Source: Chromatiales bacterium | GTDB lineage: Bacteria; Pseudomonadota; Gammaproteobacteria; Thiohalomonadales; Thiohalomonadaceae | Reading direction: 5' to 3' | DNA: 53,510 nt | NCBI GenBank assembly: GCA_003251535.1 | Contig: QKFD01000032.1 | Location: 1 to 53,510 of the forward strand | Part shown: piece after piece, positions 7,317 to 15,997 of the stretch | Position numbering within the stretch: the stretch's first letter is position 1 | Layout of the letters: every line of letters starts with the position of its first letter | Program-made: the position numbers and the translations under genes | Notes under the pieces: model-generated | Told to the model about the DNA's origin: nothing | The model's database searches: none | What the model saw: only the letters and a program-made list of their open reading frames with translations

Positions 7317-7529
7317 AGCGACCGCTCCTTAGTCTGGTGTGGTGTGGCTAGCGTTGTGGCCCTGTGGTGTCTCGCCCACGGTCACTTGAGGGGGGTGGGG
7401 GAGTCCTGCGTCAGAGTTTAGATTGATATGGTTACAATATGAGGATTGTCTTTTATTGCACCCCTGTCTAGCCATATCGCTACCTGCTGACATGCTTCTG
7501 GGGCGCCTTTATAACGAGGTAAATCAGGC
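7317..7529. promoter_or_regulatory. Divergent control region of the MocR gene and AlaX/SAT operon
   Basis: A 213-base gap between divergent starts, AT-rich in the middle. GATATGG (7425-7431) and CCATATC (7472-7478) form a 7-bp inverted pair. Nested between them, ACAAT (7434-7438) and ATTGT (7445-7449) flank a 6-base spacer. These are candidate operator sites for the MocR regulator, which typically controls an adjacent divergent gene. No consensus sigma-70 pair is obvious in either direction. The G-run at 7391-7402 is a separate feature of unknown role. Confidence 0.5.
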
Positions 7530-8921
7530 GTGGTCAAGCGAGAAATTGACACCATATCAATATTGATGGCCGATGGTCTGGAGCCCCAGTTGCCGCGCTA
7601 TAAGGCCATTGCCAATACGATCATTAATGCCATTCGGGCAGGTCAATTGACGGTTGGTAGCAAATTGCCACCCCATCGGCGGCTGGCGGATCGCCTGGGG
7701 GTGACCGTGGGTACTATCAGCCGGGCCTATAGCGAGGTGGAGAAGCTTGGCCTATTGGTGGCCCGCATCGGGGATGGTAGTTACGTGCGCGATCCCGATA
7801 GGGGGGAGCAGGGTCTGTTCCGGGCGGTGATCGACGATGCGCCCAATGTTATCGATCTCAGCCTCAACACCAATATCCCGCTCCACCCTCCCGCGCTGCT
7901 GGCCACCACCCTGGCGCAGGTGGCGGGTGACCCCCGTTGCGCGGCTGAGGTGCTGCGCTATCAACCAGACAGCGGTCTGGGGGCGCATCGGGCGGCGGGT
8001 CTGCGTTGGATGCAGCGTAGTGGTGTGGAGGGGGCGGTGGAGAGTGTGATCGTCACCAATGGGGCACAGCATGGCCTGCTCTGCACCCTGATGGCGGTGA
8101 CTCGCCCCGGTGACTGTGTGGCCGCCGAGGGGTTGAGCTATCCAGGGCTGACAGCGGTGGCACGCCACCTGGGGTTGCGGCTGCGCGGGGTGGCGATGGA
8201 TGCCGAGGGGGTGATCCCAGAGGCGCTGGAGGAGCTTTGTCTCCATAGCACCATCCGGGCCCTGTTCTGCACGCCTACGCTCCACAATCCCACTACGGCG
8301 ATGATGTCAGTGGGTCGGCGCGAGGCGCTCGCCGCCGTCGCCCGGCGCCACAATCTGGTGGTGATCGAGGATGATGTCCACGGCTCCTTGGTGCGTGACC
8401 ACCCGTTGCCCTTACAGGGGCTGGCCCCGGAGCGGACGGTCTTCATCACCAGCCTGAGCAAGGCGATCGCCTCGGGTCTACGGGTGGGGTATCTGTTGGT
8501 CCCGGAGAAGCTGAGGATGAAGATCGCCTTGGCGGTCCGCGCCTCCTGCTGGATGGCGACACCGTTGGTGGTGGAGGTGGCTACGCGCTGGATCGAGGGG
8601 GGAGAGGTTGACCAGTTGATCTCGCTCCAGCGGGAGGAGATCGGACGGCGCAAGGCGCTGGTGGCGCCATGGTTGGCGCCGCTTGAGCATGTGACCCATG
8701 GCGAGGGGTTTCATTTCTGGATCACCCTGCCGGAGCCGTGGCGTGCCAACGAGTTGGCGGAGGAGCTGCGGCACGCTGGCGTGCTGGTAAAACCGGCGGA
8801 CGCCTTTGCCATCGATCAGTTTGAGGCGCCCCAGGCGATCCGGGCCAGTGTCAGTGGTGTGGCGGGGACTGAGCGGTTACAGGAGGGGTTCCGCAAGATC
8901 CATGACCTGCTCGCCTCCTGA
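7530..8921 (+). CDS. MocR-type GntR/aminotransferase-fold transcriptional regulator
   Basis: 463 residues: an N-terminal GntR winged helix (about 20-90; PPHRRLADRLGVTVGTISRAYSEVEKLGL) fused to an aminotransferase class I domain (about 110-460). YQPDSGLGAHR, the CTPTLHNPT segment, IEDDVHG and TSLSKAIASG with the PLP lysine (Lys311) are intact. MocR proteins use PLP or an amino-acid-PLP adduct to sense metabolites. The nearest target is the divergent operon of the PLP enzyme, AlaX, exporter and serine acetyltransferase, so the ligand may be the amino acid that operon handles (inference). The GTG at 7530 is favoured by GAGGT at 7516-7520; an ATG at 7566 is the alternative. Confidence 0.9.
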   Translation: MVKREIDTISILMADGLEPQLPRYKAIANTIINAIRAGQLTVGSKLPPHRRLADRLGVTVGTISRAYSEVEKLGLLVARIGDGSYVRDPDRGEQGLFRAVIDDAPNVIDLSLNTNIPLHPPALLATTLAQVAGDPRCAAEVLRYQPDSGLGAHRAAGLRWMQRSGVEGAVESVIVTNGAQHGLLCTLMAVTRPGDCVAAEGLSYPGLTAVARHLGLRLRGVAMDAEGVIPEALEELCLHSTIRALFCTPTLHNPTTAMMSVGRREALAAVARRHNLVVIEDDVHGSLVRDHPLPLQGLAPERTVFITSLSKAIASGLRVGYLLVPEKLRMKIALAVRASCWMATPLVVEVATRWIEGGEVDQLISLQREEIGRRKALVAPWLAPLEHVTHGEGFHFWITLPEPWRANELAEELRHAGVLVKPADAFAIDQFEAPQAIRASVSGVAGTERLQEGFRKIHDLLAS

Positions 8922-8939
8922 GAGGAGCGCAGGGGCGGC

Positions 8940-9737
8940 TCACTTGGTTTTGCCGGTCCAGATCACAATCTCCACCCGTCGGTTGGCGGCGCGCTGGTCG
9001 GGGGAGTTGTTGTCTTGTAGCGGTTGCACGTCGGCGAGCCCCATCAGCTCCATGCGGCTGGGATTGAGCTGGTCGCCCTCCAGCAGTTGATGCAGTACGG
9101 AACCGGCGCGGGCCGCAGAGAGGTCCCAGTTGGAGCGGAAGCGGGTGGTACTGATGGGGAGGTTATCGGTGTGGCCCACCACATCGATCTTGCCCGGCAT
9201 CGTCGCCAGGCTGTCGCGGATGCGATCCAGCACCGGCAGGAAGCGGGGGTTGAGCTGATCAGAGCCCGAGGGGAAGGAGCCCTGCTCACGGATACGGATG
9301 ACGATGCGGTCCTCGTGGCTCTCGACATCGATCATCCCCTCGGCGATCTCCTGCTCCAGTGCCGCCTTGAGCGCCTCGGTGTGCCGAATCACCTCCAGAT
9401 TGGGCTGCTCTTCGGTGGTGCTCTGACGCACCTCGTTGAGGGGGGTCGGTTCCGGCCGACCTGGGCTGAACTCTTGGGCGATGACGCTGGTCCCCTTGGG
9501 GGGCTCCGGCGCCTCTACCTTGCGCTGCACACCAAAGGCCATCTGCATCGAGCCGGCCATCTGTTTGAACTTGGTCGCCTCGATCTCGGAGAAGGAGAGC
9601 AGCAGGACGAAGAAGCACATCAGCAGTGACATCAGATCGGCAAAGGTCATGACCCAGGCCGGGGCGCCACTCTCCTGCTCTTCCTCCGGGGCGCCGGCCT
9701 CCTCTTCGCACGGTAAGGGCTCCTCTTTGGCTGGCAT
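8940..9737 (-). CDS. motB: Flagellar motor stator protein MotB/PomB
   Basis: 265 residues with an acidic N-terminus and one membrane helix (about 29-49) in WVMTFADLMSLLMCFF, where Asp34 is the ion-binding aspartate. A linker and an OmpA-like peptidoglycan-binding domain follow (about 130-260; VVGHTDNLP and RANRRVEI motifs). The protein anchors the stator to the cell wall and, with MotA, couples ion flow to flagellar rotation. The MTFADLMSLLMCFFVLL segment resembles sodium-type PomB more than E. coli MotB. It lies 9 bases downstream of motA. The Cys at residue 10 is not in a lipobox. Confidence 0.92.
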   Translation of the reverse strand: MPAKEEPLPCEEEAGAPEEEQESGAPAWVMTFADLMSLLMCFFVLLLSFSEIEATKFKQMAGSMQMAFGVQRKVEAPEPPKGTSVIAQEFSPGRPEPTPLNEVRQSTTEEQPNLEVIRHTEALKAALEQEIAEGMIDVESHEDRIVIRIREQGSFPSGSDQLNPRFLPVLDRIRDSLATMPGKIDVVGHTDNLPISTTRFRSNWDLSAARAGSVLHQLLEGDQLNPSRMELMGLADVQPLQDNNSPDQRAANRRVEIVIWTGKTK

Positions 9738-9746
9738 TGTGGCCCC

Positions 9747-10505
9747 CTACTCGTCGTCGATGGTGCGCTTATTGGGTGGGAGATAGCAGACCAGCAGCTC
9801 TTTGACGACCCGCGGGTTGTGGCCGGCCTGCATGGCATTGAGCCCGTCTACCACTAGATTTTTGATGTTGCGCTCCTCCTTACTGCGCATCGCCAGCTTA
9901 TCGGCGATGGGCAGGGCGACCATGTTGGCGATCATGGCGCCGTAGAGGGTGGTGAGCAGTGCCACCGCCATGGAGGGACCGATGGTGGAGGGGTCCTCCA
10001 TGGTGGAGAGCATCTGTACCAGGCCGATGAGGGTGCCGATCATCCCCATGGCGGGGGCGGCATCGCCGATGGCCTTGAAGATCTTCTGCCCCGCCTGGTG
10101 GCGCTCGGTCATCTGGTTGAGGTCTTTGGTGAGTACCTCGCGGATCACCGCCGGTGCGTGGCCGTCGGCCAGCATCTGGAGCCCCTTCTTCAGAAAGGGG
10201 TTGGCCACCTCCATCCCCTCTAAGGCGAGAAACCCCTCCTTGCGCGCCTTCTCCGCCATCTGCGCCATTGCCTCAATCAGCTCATCCGGCGACTCGGCTT
10301 TGTAGAGGAAGGCGCGTAGCGCCACCTTCATGGCGCCGAGGAACTGGCCCAGGCTGAATTTCATCAGGACAGCGGCAAAGGTGCCGCCCATGACGATGAC
10401 CAAGCTGGCCGTATCGACAAACTGGAGGGGGTTGCCGCCTAAGGCGATGGCCCCGCCCATGACGAGGATGCCGGCCACCAGGCCCAGTAGGGTTGCGAGA
10501 TCCAT
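9747..10505 (-). CDS. motA: Flagellar motor stator protein MotA/PomA
   Basis: 252 residues with four membrane helices: two near the N-terminus (DLATLLGLVAGILVMGGAIA and ASLVIVMGGTFAAVLM) and two after a large cytoplasmic loop (APAMGMIGTLIGLVQML and MAVALLTTLYGAMIANMVALP). The cytoplasmic loop between helices 2 and 3 should contact FliG, as in the family. Length and loop fit the PomA/sodium type. It is co-transcribed with motB; no other flagellar gene occurs in the window, so this is an isolated stator operon. Confidence 0.93.
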   Translation of the reverse strand: MDLATLLGLVAGILVMGGAIALGGNPLQFVDTASLVIVMGGTFAAVLMKFSLGQFLGAMKVALRAFLYKAESPDELIEAMAQMAEKARKEGFLALEGMEVANPFLKKGLQMLADGHAPAVIREVLTKDLNQMTERHQAGQKIFKAIGDAAPAMGMIGTLIGLVQMLSTMEDPSTIGPSMAVALLTTLYGAMIANMVALPIADKLAMRSKEERNIKNLVVDGLNAMQAGHNPRVVKELLVCYLPPNKRTIDDE

Positions 10506-10752
10506 AGCTATTTCCGGGGGTTGAGTAGGGAAATGGAGGAAAATGGGCTAGGGCACAGGGGATGGTAGCACGCCCTGTGGGGGAGACAGGAACGGATGGC
10601 CGGAGTGGGGTAAAGGAGGCGGGTGTGGGTGGAATGCCATGCCCTGCTTTTCGATCTGGCCCCCTGCCGGCGGGGGGCTGGCGAGCCCTGCTGGTGGGGT
10701 GGCCGCCGGGGGAGGTGCCCCTCTCACTAGGGTGAAAAGGGGGCCGTCCCGG
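10506..10752. other. Intergenic region upstream of motA
   Basis: 247 bases without a convincing gene. It holds the promoter region of motA and the 3' flank of the acetyltransferase gene, both on the minus strand. GCCCCC (10659-10664) and GGGGGC (10673-10678) can form a GC-rich hairpin that may end the acetyltransferase transcript. No recognisable sigma-70 or flagellar sigma-28 promoter was found. Confidence 0.35.
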
Positions 10753-11274
10753 TCAGGCGCTGCGGTCCAGCTCTTCGTAGTAGCGCACGGTGCCGGAGGC
10801 GCCGCGCAGCCCTCCGGGGTGGAGTTCGCGCACCATGAAGAAGGGGTCCATGTTGCGATCTTCATAGTGGAGTCGGTAGCGGCTGGCTGGCTCGAAGCCG
10901 AAGCGCTTGTAGTAGCGCGGTGGTCCCAGGACAAAGACCACCTCCTCCCCCAGCCGCTCGCAGGCGGCGAGGCCGGCCCGCACCAGGGCGGAGCCGGCGC
11001 CGCGCCCCTGGCAGCCTGGCAGTACCCCTAGCGGCCCCAGGGCCATCGCCCGCTCGGCGCCGTTGGCCCCCTCGATGGTGACCGGGGTAAAGAAGATATG
11101 GCCCACCACCTCGCCCGCCTCTTCGGCCACTAGGGAGATGCTGGGAAAGGTCACTTGCCACATCCGTGCCACCGTCTGCGCCTCATGGGGCGTCTCAAAC
11201 GCCTCATGCAGTAGGGCGAGGATGGCTGGATAGTCCTCGGGTTGGGCGGGGCGAATGGTAAGGTTGGGTGACAA
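10753..11274 (-). CDS. GNAT-family N-acetyltransferase
   Basis: About 173 residues of the GNAT fold, close to the YhbS group. LTIRPAQPEDYPAILALLHE opens the domain. LGPLGVLPGCQGRGAGSALV is the acetyl-CoA-binding motif A (Q-x-x-G-x-G/A). FVLGPPRYYKRFGFEPASRY is the typical C-terminal YY-x-RFGF stretch. The substrate is unknown. I place the start at the TTG at 11274 because a GGAG site lies 7 bases upstream. An upstream ATG at 11343 would add 23 residues that do not belong to the fold. Confidence 0.85.
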   Translation of the reverse strand: MSPNLTIRPAQPEDYPAILALLHEAFETPHEAQTVARMWQVTFPSISLVAEEAGEVVGHIFFTPVTIEGANGAERAMALGPLGVLPGCQGRGAGSALVRAGLAACERLGEEVVFVLGPPRYYKRFGFEPASRYRLHYEDRNMDPFFMVRELHPGGLRGASGTVRYYEELDRSA

Positions 11275-11393
11275 CGCCGGACTCCAAAAAATGCAAGTAT
11301 CTGGCGCGAAATAATAAGCGAGCCGGAGCCGGATGCAAGTCATTCGCAGGGCTCTATGCCCCTTGTCTGGCGCGATAGTGGCTACCCGGGTGG

Positions 11394-11420
11394 GGGTACC
11401 TCCCCCAAGGGGAGGTACCC
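11394..11420 (-). terminator. 12-bp perfect hairpin after ppc
   Basis: GGGTACCTCCCC (11394-11405) pairs perfectly with GGGGAGGTACCC (11409-11420) around a 3-base loop, 40 bases beyond the ppc stop. It contains two KpnI-type GGTACC cores. There is no U-tract, so it may act as a factor-assisted terminator or an mRNA 3'-end stabiliser. Confidence 0.55.
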
Positions 11421-11460
11421 TGTTGCCGGTGGCCTACCGACCTACCTGGCGTGAGGCCGG

Positions 11461-14244
11461 TTAGCCGGTGTTGCGCATCCCGCCGGCGATGGCGTTGATG
11501 GAGCGTAGGAGCGCCTCTAGCCACATCTGACCGCTCTCGTTGTCGCCACCCCCTTGGCGGTAGCGTTTGAGCAGCACCATCTGGATATGGTTGAGCGGGT
11601 CCAGATAGGGGTTGCGTCCCGCCAGGGAGCGGGCCAGATGGGGGTTATCTTCCAGCAGGCTTTTGTAGCGGCTCACCGAGAGCACACTGTTCAGGGTGTG
11701 ATCAAACTCGGTTTTGATCTTGTCGAAGATCCGCTGTGCCTGCTCGCGGTCGGCCACCAGCTCGGCGTACTCGCGGGCGATGCCCATATCGGCCTTGAAC
11801 ATCGACATCTGGGTGTTGGAGAGCAGGGCGCGGAAGAAGGGCCACTCGCGGAACATCTGCTGCAACACCGCCAGCCGCTCCGGGTCCTCTGCGGACCAGC
11901 GGGTGAGGGCCGAGCCGATGCCATACCAGGCGGGGATGGTGTGGCGCGACTGCGCCCAACCGAAGACCCAGGCGATGGCGCGCACGGAACTCTTGGAGCG
12001 GTCCCCCTTTTTGCGGTGGGAGGGGCGCGAGCCGATGTTGAGCATGGCGATCTCCGACACCGGCGTGCACTCGTAGAAGTAGTCGAGGAAGCCAGGGGTG
12101 GCATCGGTGAGATCACGGTAGGTCTCTTCACCGATGGCGGAGAGTTCATCCATCACCGAGAGGAAGCTCTCATCCTCCGGCGGTGGCGCCTCCACCAGGC
12201 AGCGGCTGGCCTTGAGCAGGCCGGTGACCCCCATGGTGAGTTCGTAGACCGCCGTCTCCGCATTGGAGTATTTGTACGACAGCACCTCACCCTGCTCGGT
12301 GAACTTGATCTCCCCGTGAACGGTGCCGCGGGGCTGGGCCAGGATCGCCTCATAGGTGGGGCCACCACCGCGGCCGACGGTACCGCCGCGGCCGTGGAAG
12401 ATGCGGAAATCGACCCCGAAGTGTTGGGCCAGGTGGGTGATGGAGCGCTGGGCGGCGTAGAGGTGCCAGGAGGAGGAGAGGATGCCGCCATCTTTACAGG
12501 AGTCGGAGTAGCCGAGCATCACCTCCTGCTTGTTGCCGGAGATGCGTAGCAGGGTGGCGTAGATCGGATCGCTCCAGAGCTGCTCCAGCACCGGCTCGAT
12601 GTGGGAGAGGTCCTCGATGGTCTCGAATAGTGGCGAGATCTGGATGTCGCAGAACCACCCCTCCGGCCGCATCCCTGCCAGCCCTGCCAGGCTGGCGAGG
12701 AACATCACCTCCATCACGTGGCTGGCGCTGTGGGTCATGGAGATGACGTAGTTGCCAAACGCCTTAGCGCTGATCTCCAGCCGCATCCGCGCCATGGCGT
12801 CGAAGGTCTCCAACACCTCGCGGTTGCCCTCGCTCAGGGTCTCCCGCGCCACCTCCGGTGGTGCGGCGATCACCTTGCCGAGCACCTCCATGCGCTCTGC
12901 ATCGGTCAGTTCGGTGTAGGCGATACCCTGCGCTTGCAGGATCTCCGCCACGGCCATGGTGTGGCGGGTAGACTCTTGCCGCAGATCGAGCCGCAGCAGG
13001 TAGAAGCCGAAGGTCTCGGTGAGGCGCAGCAGCTCCCATAGCCGGCCGTTGGCGATGGTCTCGTCGCCGTGGTGGATGAGCGAATCGCTGATGAGTTGCA
13101 GGTCCTCCAGCAGCTCCTCCTCCCGCTCATACCAATCGCTCCCCTCCACCTCGCGGCCATCTAGCAGCGCCTGCACGCGGGTGAGGTTCTGCATCAGCCG
13201 GTGGCGCATGATGTAGAGCTTGCGGCGGTAGGGCTCGAAGCTGAAGCGATCAGGTTGGTGGCCGAAGACACCCGGATAACGCGCCTCATCCCGCTTCAGC
13301 GCCTTTTCAAATTCGTGGGTTGGTTGGCAGAGGCGCGAGGAGTGGGTGAGGATGTGGGAAAGCTCCGTCACCCGACGGATATATTCGCGCAGCGCCTCGC
13401 GGTGCTGTAGGCGTAGCGCCATCTCGGTGGCGGCGGGGGTGATGTAGGGGTTGCCGTCGCGGTCACCACCGATCCAGGAGCCGAAGGAGAGGAAGCCGGG
13501 GACCTGGATCCCGGCATGTTTGCCATAGATGCGTCGGACCGCCTTCTCGATGTTGCGGTAGGTCTCCGGCACCGCCTGGAAGAGGCTCTCGCGGAAGTAG
13601 AACAGGCCGTTTTTGATCTCATCGCGCACCGCTGGTTTCTGCGGGCGCACCTCGTCGGTCTTCCACAGCACCTGGATCTCTGACTCCAGCTGTCGCTCCA
13701 CCTCGGCCCGTGCCTCCTTGCCGAGGCGCGGATCGGAGAGCTGCTCAGCGACGACAAAGACCCGCCGCATCGCCTCCATCACCGTGCGGCGCTTCGCCTC
13801 GGTGGGGTGGGCGGTGAAGACCGGCATGTAGACCAGGCTATCCAGCAGGCGCTGGAGCTGCTGGGCGGAGAGCCCTTGGGCGTGGAGATCGCGCAGGGCG
13901 ACATCAAATGAACCGAGCCAGAGCGGCCCACCCTTGCGCACCATGCCGCGGCGCTGGCGGTGCATGAACGCCTCTTCCGCGGTGTTGACCAGGCTGAAGT
14001 GGAGGCTGAAGGCACGCACCACATGGGTGATGGTGATGGGATCGAGGTTGGCGATGAATTGGGCGAGCTTTTGTCGCTCCCGCAGCCGGTCTTTCTTGCG
14101 GAGGTTGAGATAGCCGCGCCGTAGCCGTTCGACGGCGTTGAGGACATCGGCACCGGCTTGACTCTGAAGGACATCGTTGAGGATGTCACTGAATAGCTTG
14201 ATCCGGGCGGAAAGCTGCTGTTCGCTGCGCTTCGCTGCTGCCAT
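11461..14244 (-). CDS. ppc: Phosphoenolpyruvate carboxylase
   Basis: 927 residues, full length for the family. It makes oxaloacetate from PEP and bicarbonate, replenishing the TCA cycle. Key motifs are present: FTAHPTEAKRR with the catalytic His (146), GGDRDGNPY, FHGRGGTVGRGGGP, the IGSRPSHRKKG segment, and the C-terminal MRNTG that ends all active enzymes. The start is set at the ATG at 14244 (MAAAKRSEQQ), with AGGGG upstream. The frame stays open for 38 more codons, but that part is Pro/Arg-rich and unlike the family. A two-subunit pyruvate carboxylase elsewhere in the window offers a second anaplerotic route. Confidence 0.96.
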   Translation of the reverse strand: MAAAKRSEQQLSARIKLFSDILNDVLQSQAGADVLNAVERLRRGYLNLRKKDRLRERQKLAQFIANLDPITITHVVRAFSLHFSLVNTAEEAFMHRQRRGMVRKGGPLWLGSFDVALRDLHAQGLSAQQLQRLLDSLVYMPVFTAHPTEAKRRTVMEAMRRVFVVAEQLSDPRLGKEARAEVERQLESEIQVLWKTDEVRPQKPAVRDEIKNGLFYFRESLFQAVPETYRNIEKAVRRIYGKHAGIQVPGFLSFGSWIGGDRDGNPYITPAATEMALRLQHREALREYIRRVTELSHILTHSSRLCQPTHEFEKALKRDEARYPGVFGHQPDRFSFEPYRRKLYIMRHRLMQNLTRVQALLDGREVEGSDWYEREEELLEDLQLISDSLIHHGDETIANGRLWELLRLTETFGFYLLRLDLRQESTRHTMAVAEILQAQGIAYTELTDAERMEVLGKVIAAPPEVARETLSEGNREVLETFDAMARMRLEISAKAFGNYVISMTHSASHVMEVMFLASLAGLAGMRPEGWFCDIQISPLFETIEDLSHIEPVLEQLWSDPIYATLLRISGNKQEVMLGYSDSCKDGGILSSSWHLYAAQRSITHLAQHFGVDFRIFHGRGGTVGRGGGPTYEAILAQPRGTVHGEIKFTEQGEVLSYKYSNAETAVYELTMGVTGLLKASRCLVEAPPPEDESFLSVMDELSAIGEETYRDLTDATPGFLDYFYECTPVSEIAMLNIGSRPSHRKKGDRSKSSVRAIAWVFGWAQSRHTIPAWYGIGSALTRWSAEDPERLAVLQQMFREWPFFRALLSNTQMSMFKADMGIAREYAELVADREQAQRIFDKIKTEFDHTLNSVLSVSRYKSLLEDNPHLARSLAGRNPYLDPLNHIQMVLLKRYRQGGGDNESGQMWLEALLRSINAIAGGMRNTG

Positions 14245-14347
14245 ACGACCGAAAACCCCTGGCAATGACTGGCGGTGGAGAGGGGGGGCGGGACGATGAC
14301 CCGCCCGAAAAAAACGCACCAGTATAGCCGGAACTGTTACAACGATG

Positions 14348-14384
14348 ACAGGCGCCACCCCTTGCCGGGGGGGATGGCGCCTGT
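14348..14384 (-). terminator. Hairpin downstream of glgA
   Basis: ACAGGCGCCA (14348-14357) and TGGCGCCTGT (14375-14384) form a perfect 10-bp stem; the loop can pair further through CCCC and GGGG. It lies 28 bases past the glgA stop and about 100 bases before the ppc start. On the minus strand no U-tract follows. It probably separates the two minus-strand transcripts. Confidence 0.55.
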
Positions 14385-14411
14385 TTTACGGGGGTGATCG
14401 GTGGGGGCTGA

Positions 14412-15875
14412 TCAGCCCCCAGGACGGGCCGCTATGGCCTCTCGGTAGAGGGCTTGGTAGTCGCGGGCGCTCTGCTCCCAGCTGAAATCTTGGGCCATGC
14501 CGGTACGCATCAGCTGTTGCCAGCGCTCGCTGTCCGGCCAGAGATCGAGGGCGCGGTGGACCGCCTGGCCCATGGCGGCGGCGCTGGCGGTATCAAAGAC
14601 AAATCCGGTGGCGCTGCCGTTTTCGAGGTTGGCCGGGGTGGCGTCCACCACCGTATCGGCCAGACCACCGGTGCGCCGCACTACTGGTAGGGTGCCGTAG
14701 CGCAGGCTGTAGAGCTGGTTGAGGCCGCAGGGTTCAAAGCGTGACGGCATGAGGAAGAGATCGGCCCCCGCCTCCACCAGGTGGGCCAGGGCCTCATCGT
14801 AGCCGAGGAATAGCCCCAGCCGGCCCGGGTAGCGCTCGGCCAACTGACGCAGCTGGGCCTCTGCCTTGGCGTCACCCGTCCCCACTAGCGCCACCTGGGC
14901 CCGCTCCAGCAGCTCCGGCAACGCCTGGATCACCAAGTCGATCCCCTTCTGTTCCACCAGCCGTCCCACCAGGCCGATGAGCGGTACCTCGGCCTGGGTC
15001 GGCAGGGCGAAATGTTGCTGCAATGCCTGTTTGTTGGCCGCCTTGCCGCTGAGGTTGTCGCGGTCGAAGTTTTGGGGCAGGAGCGAGTCTTGGCGTGGGT
15101 CCCAGACGCGGTAGTCACAGCCGTTGAGGATGCCCCGCAGCCGCGTGGCACGGTGGCTGAGCAGCCCCTCCAGGCCGTAGCCGAACTGGGCGGTGCGGAT
15201 CTCGGCGGCGTAAGTGGGGGAGACCGTGGTGATCCAGTCGGCGCAGGCCAGACCCCCTTTGATGAAGGAGAGCTGACCGTAGAACTCCACCCCGTGCATG
15301 GTCCACAGCGCCTCGGGCAGCGCCAGTTCGTCGAACACCTCCGCCGGGAACTGCCCCTGGTAGGCGAGGTTGTGGATGGTGAATATTGTGGCCGGGCGCG
15401 TTGTTTCCAGGGCGAGGAGGGCCGGTACCAGCCCGCTCTGCCAGTCGTTGCAGTGGACCACATCGGGGCGCCACTGGAGCCCGGCGCGGTCACAGGCCAG
15501 CTCCGTCACCACCCGGCAGAAGGTGGCAAAGCGGTTGGGGTTGTCGTTCCAGTCGCGGCCGTTGGAGGCGGCGTAGGGGGCGCCTACCCGGTCAAAGTGG
15601 ATGGGCGAGTGGACCAGCCAGACCGGGATCTTGGTCTCCGGCAGGCGCGCCTCCAGGATGGCGACCGGCTCTTTCAGCCCCGGCAGCGTGAGGGAGGCGA
15701 CATTCTTCAGCTGGCGTCGCAGTCGATCGAGGACGCTACGGTAGGCTGGCAGCACCAGCCGCACCTCTTCGCCGAGGGCGGCGAGAGCGGGTGGGAGGCT
15801 GCCACTGACATCGGCCAGGCCGCCGGTCTTGACCAGTGGGTGGGCTTCGCTGCTTGCAAATAGGATGCGAGACAT
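14412..15875 (-). CDS. glgA: Glycogen synthase (ADP-glucose type)
   Basis: 487 residues, GT5 family. The N-terminal MSRILFASSEAHPLVKTGGL carries the KTGGLADV ADP-glucose-binding motif (about 16-23). HCNDWQSGL, TIHNLAYQG and the C-terminal SRFEPCGLNQLYSLRYG segment, with its conserved Glu, identify bacterial GlgA. It elongates alpha-1,4-glucan from ADP-glucose. The start is the ATG at 15875; the frame runs on upstream without homology. The gene is divergent from the gnd-zwf-pgi run, linking glycogen storage with hexose-phosphate metabolism. No glgB or glgC is nearby. Confidence 0.95.
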   Translation of the reverse strand: MSRILFASSEAHPLVKTGGLADVSGSLPPALAALGEEVRLVLPAYRSVLDRLRRQLKNVASLTLPGLKEPVAILEARLPETKIPVWLVHSPIHFDRVGAPYAASNGRDWNDNPNRFATFCRVVTELACDRAGLQWRPDVVHCNDWQSGLVPALLALETTRPATIFTIHNLAYQGQFPAEVFDELALPEALWTMHGVEFYGQLSFIKGGLACADWITTVSPTYAAEIRTAQFGYGLEGLLSHRATRLRGILNGCDYRVWDPRQDSLLPQNFDRDNLSGKAANKQALQQHFALPTQAEVPLIGLVGRLVEQKGIDLVIQALPELLERAQVALVGTGDAKAEAQLRQLAERYPGRLGLFLGYDEALAHLVEAGADLFLMPSRFEPCGLNQLYSLRYGTLPVVRRTGGLADTVVDATPANLENGSATGFVFDTASAAAMGQAVHRALDLWPDSERWQQLMRTGMAQDFSWEQSARDYQALYREAIAARPGG

Positions 15876-15997
15876 ATAGAGATCGCTTTCGACGTGTACA
15901 TTCGGCATCGGCCGCCGGGGGCTACATTTAACCAAATCGAGCCTTCGGCCCGAAAGTCACACAGCTCCGCCCGACCGTTACCCTAAGGGAGTCACCG

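Noticed and set aside
11554-12549. A 331-codon plus-strand frame inside ppc
   Set aside because: It is antisense to highly conserved ppc motifs and has the biased composition expected of a shadow in GC-rich DNA.
14245-14358. N-terminal 38-residue extension of PEP carboxylase
   Set aside because: The extension has no family similarity, and the ATG at 14244 has a suitable upstream AGGGG.
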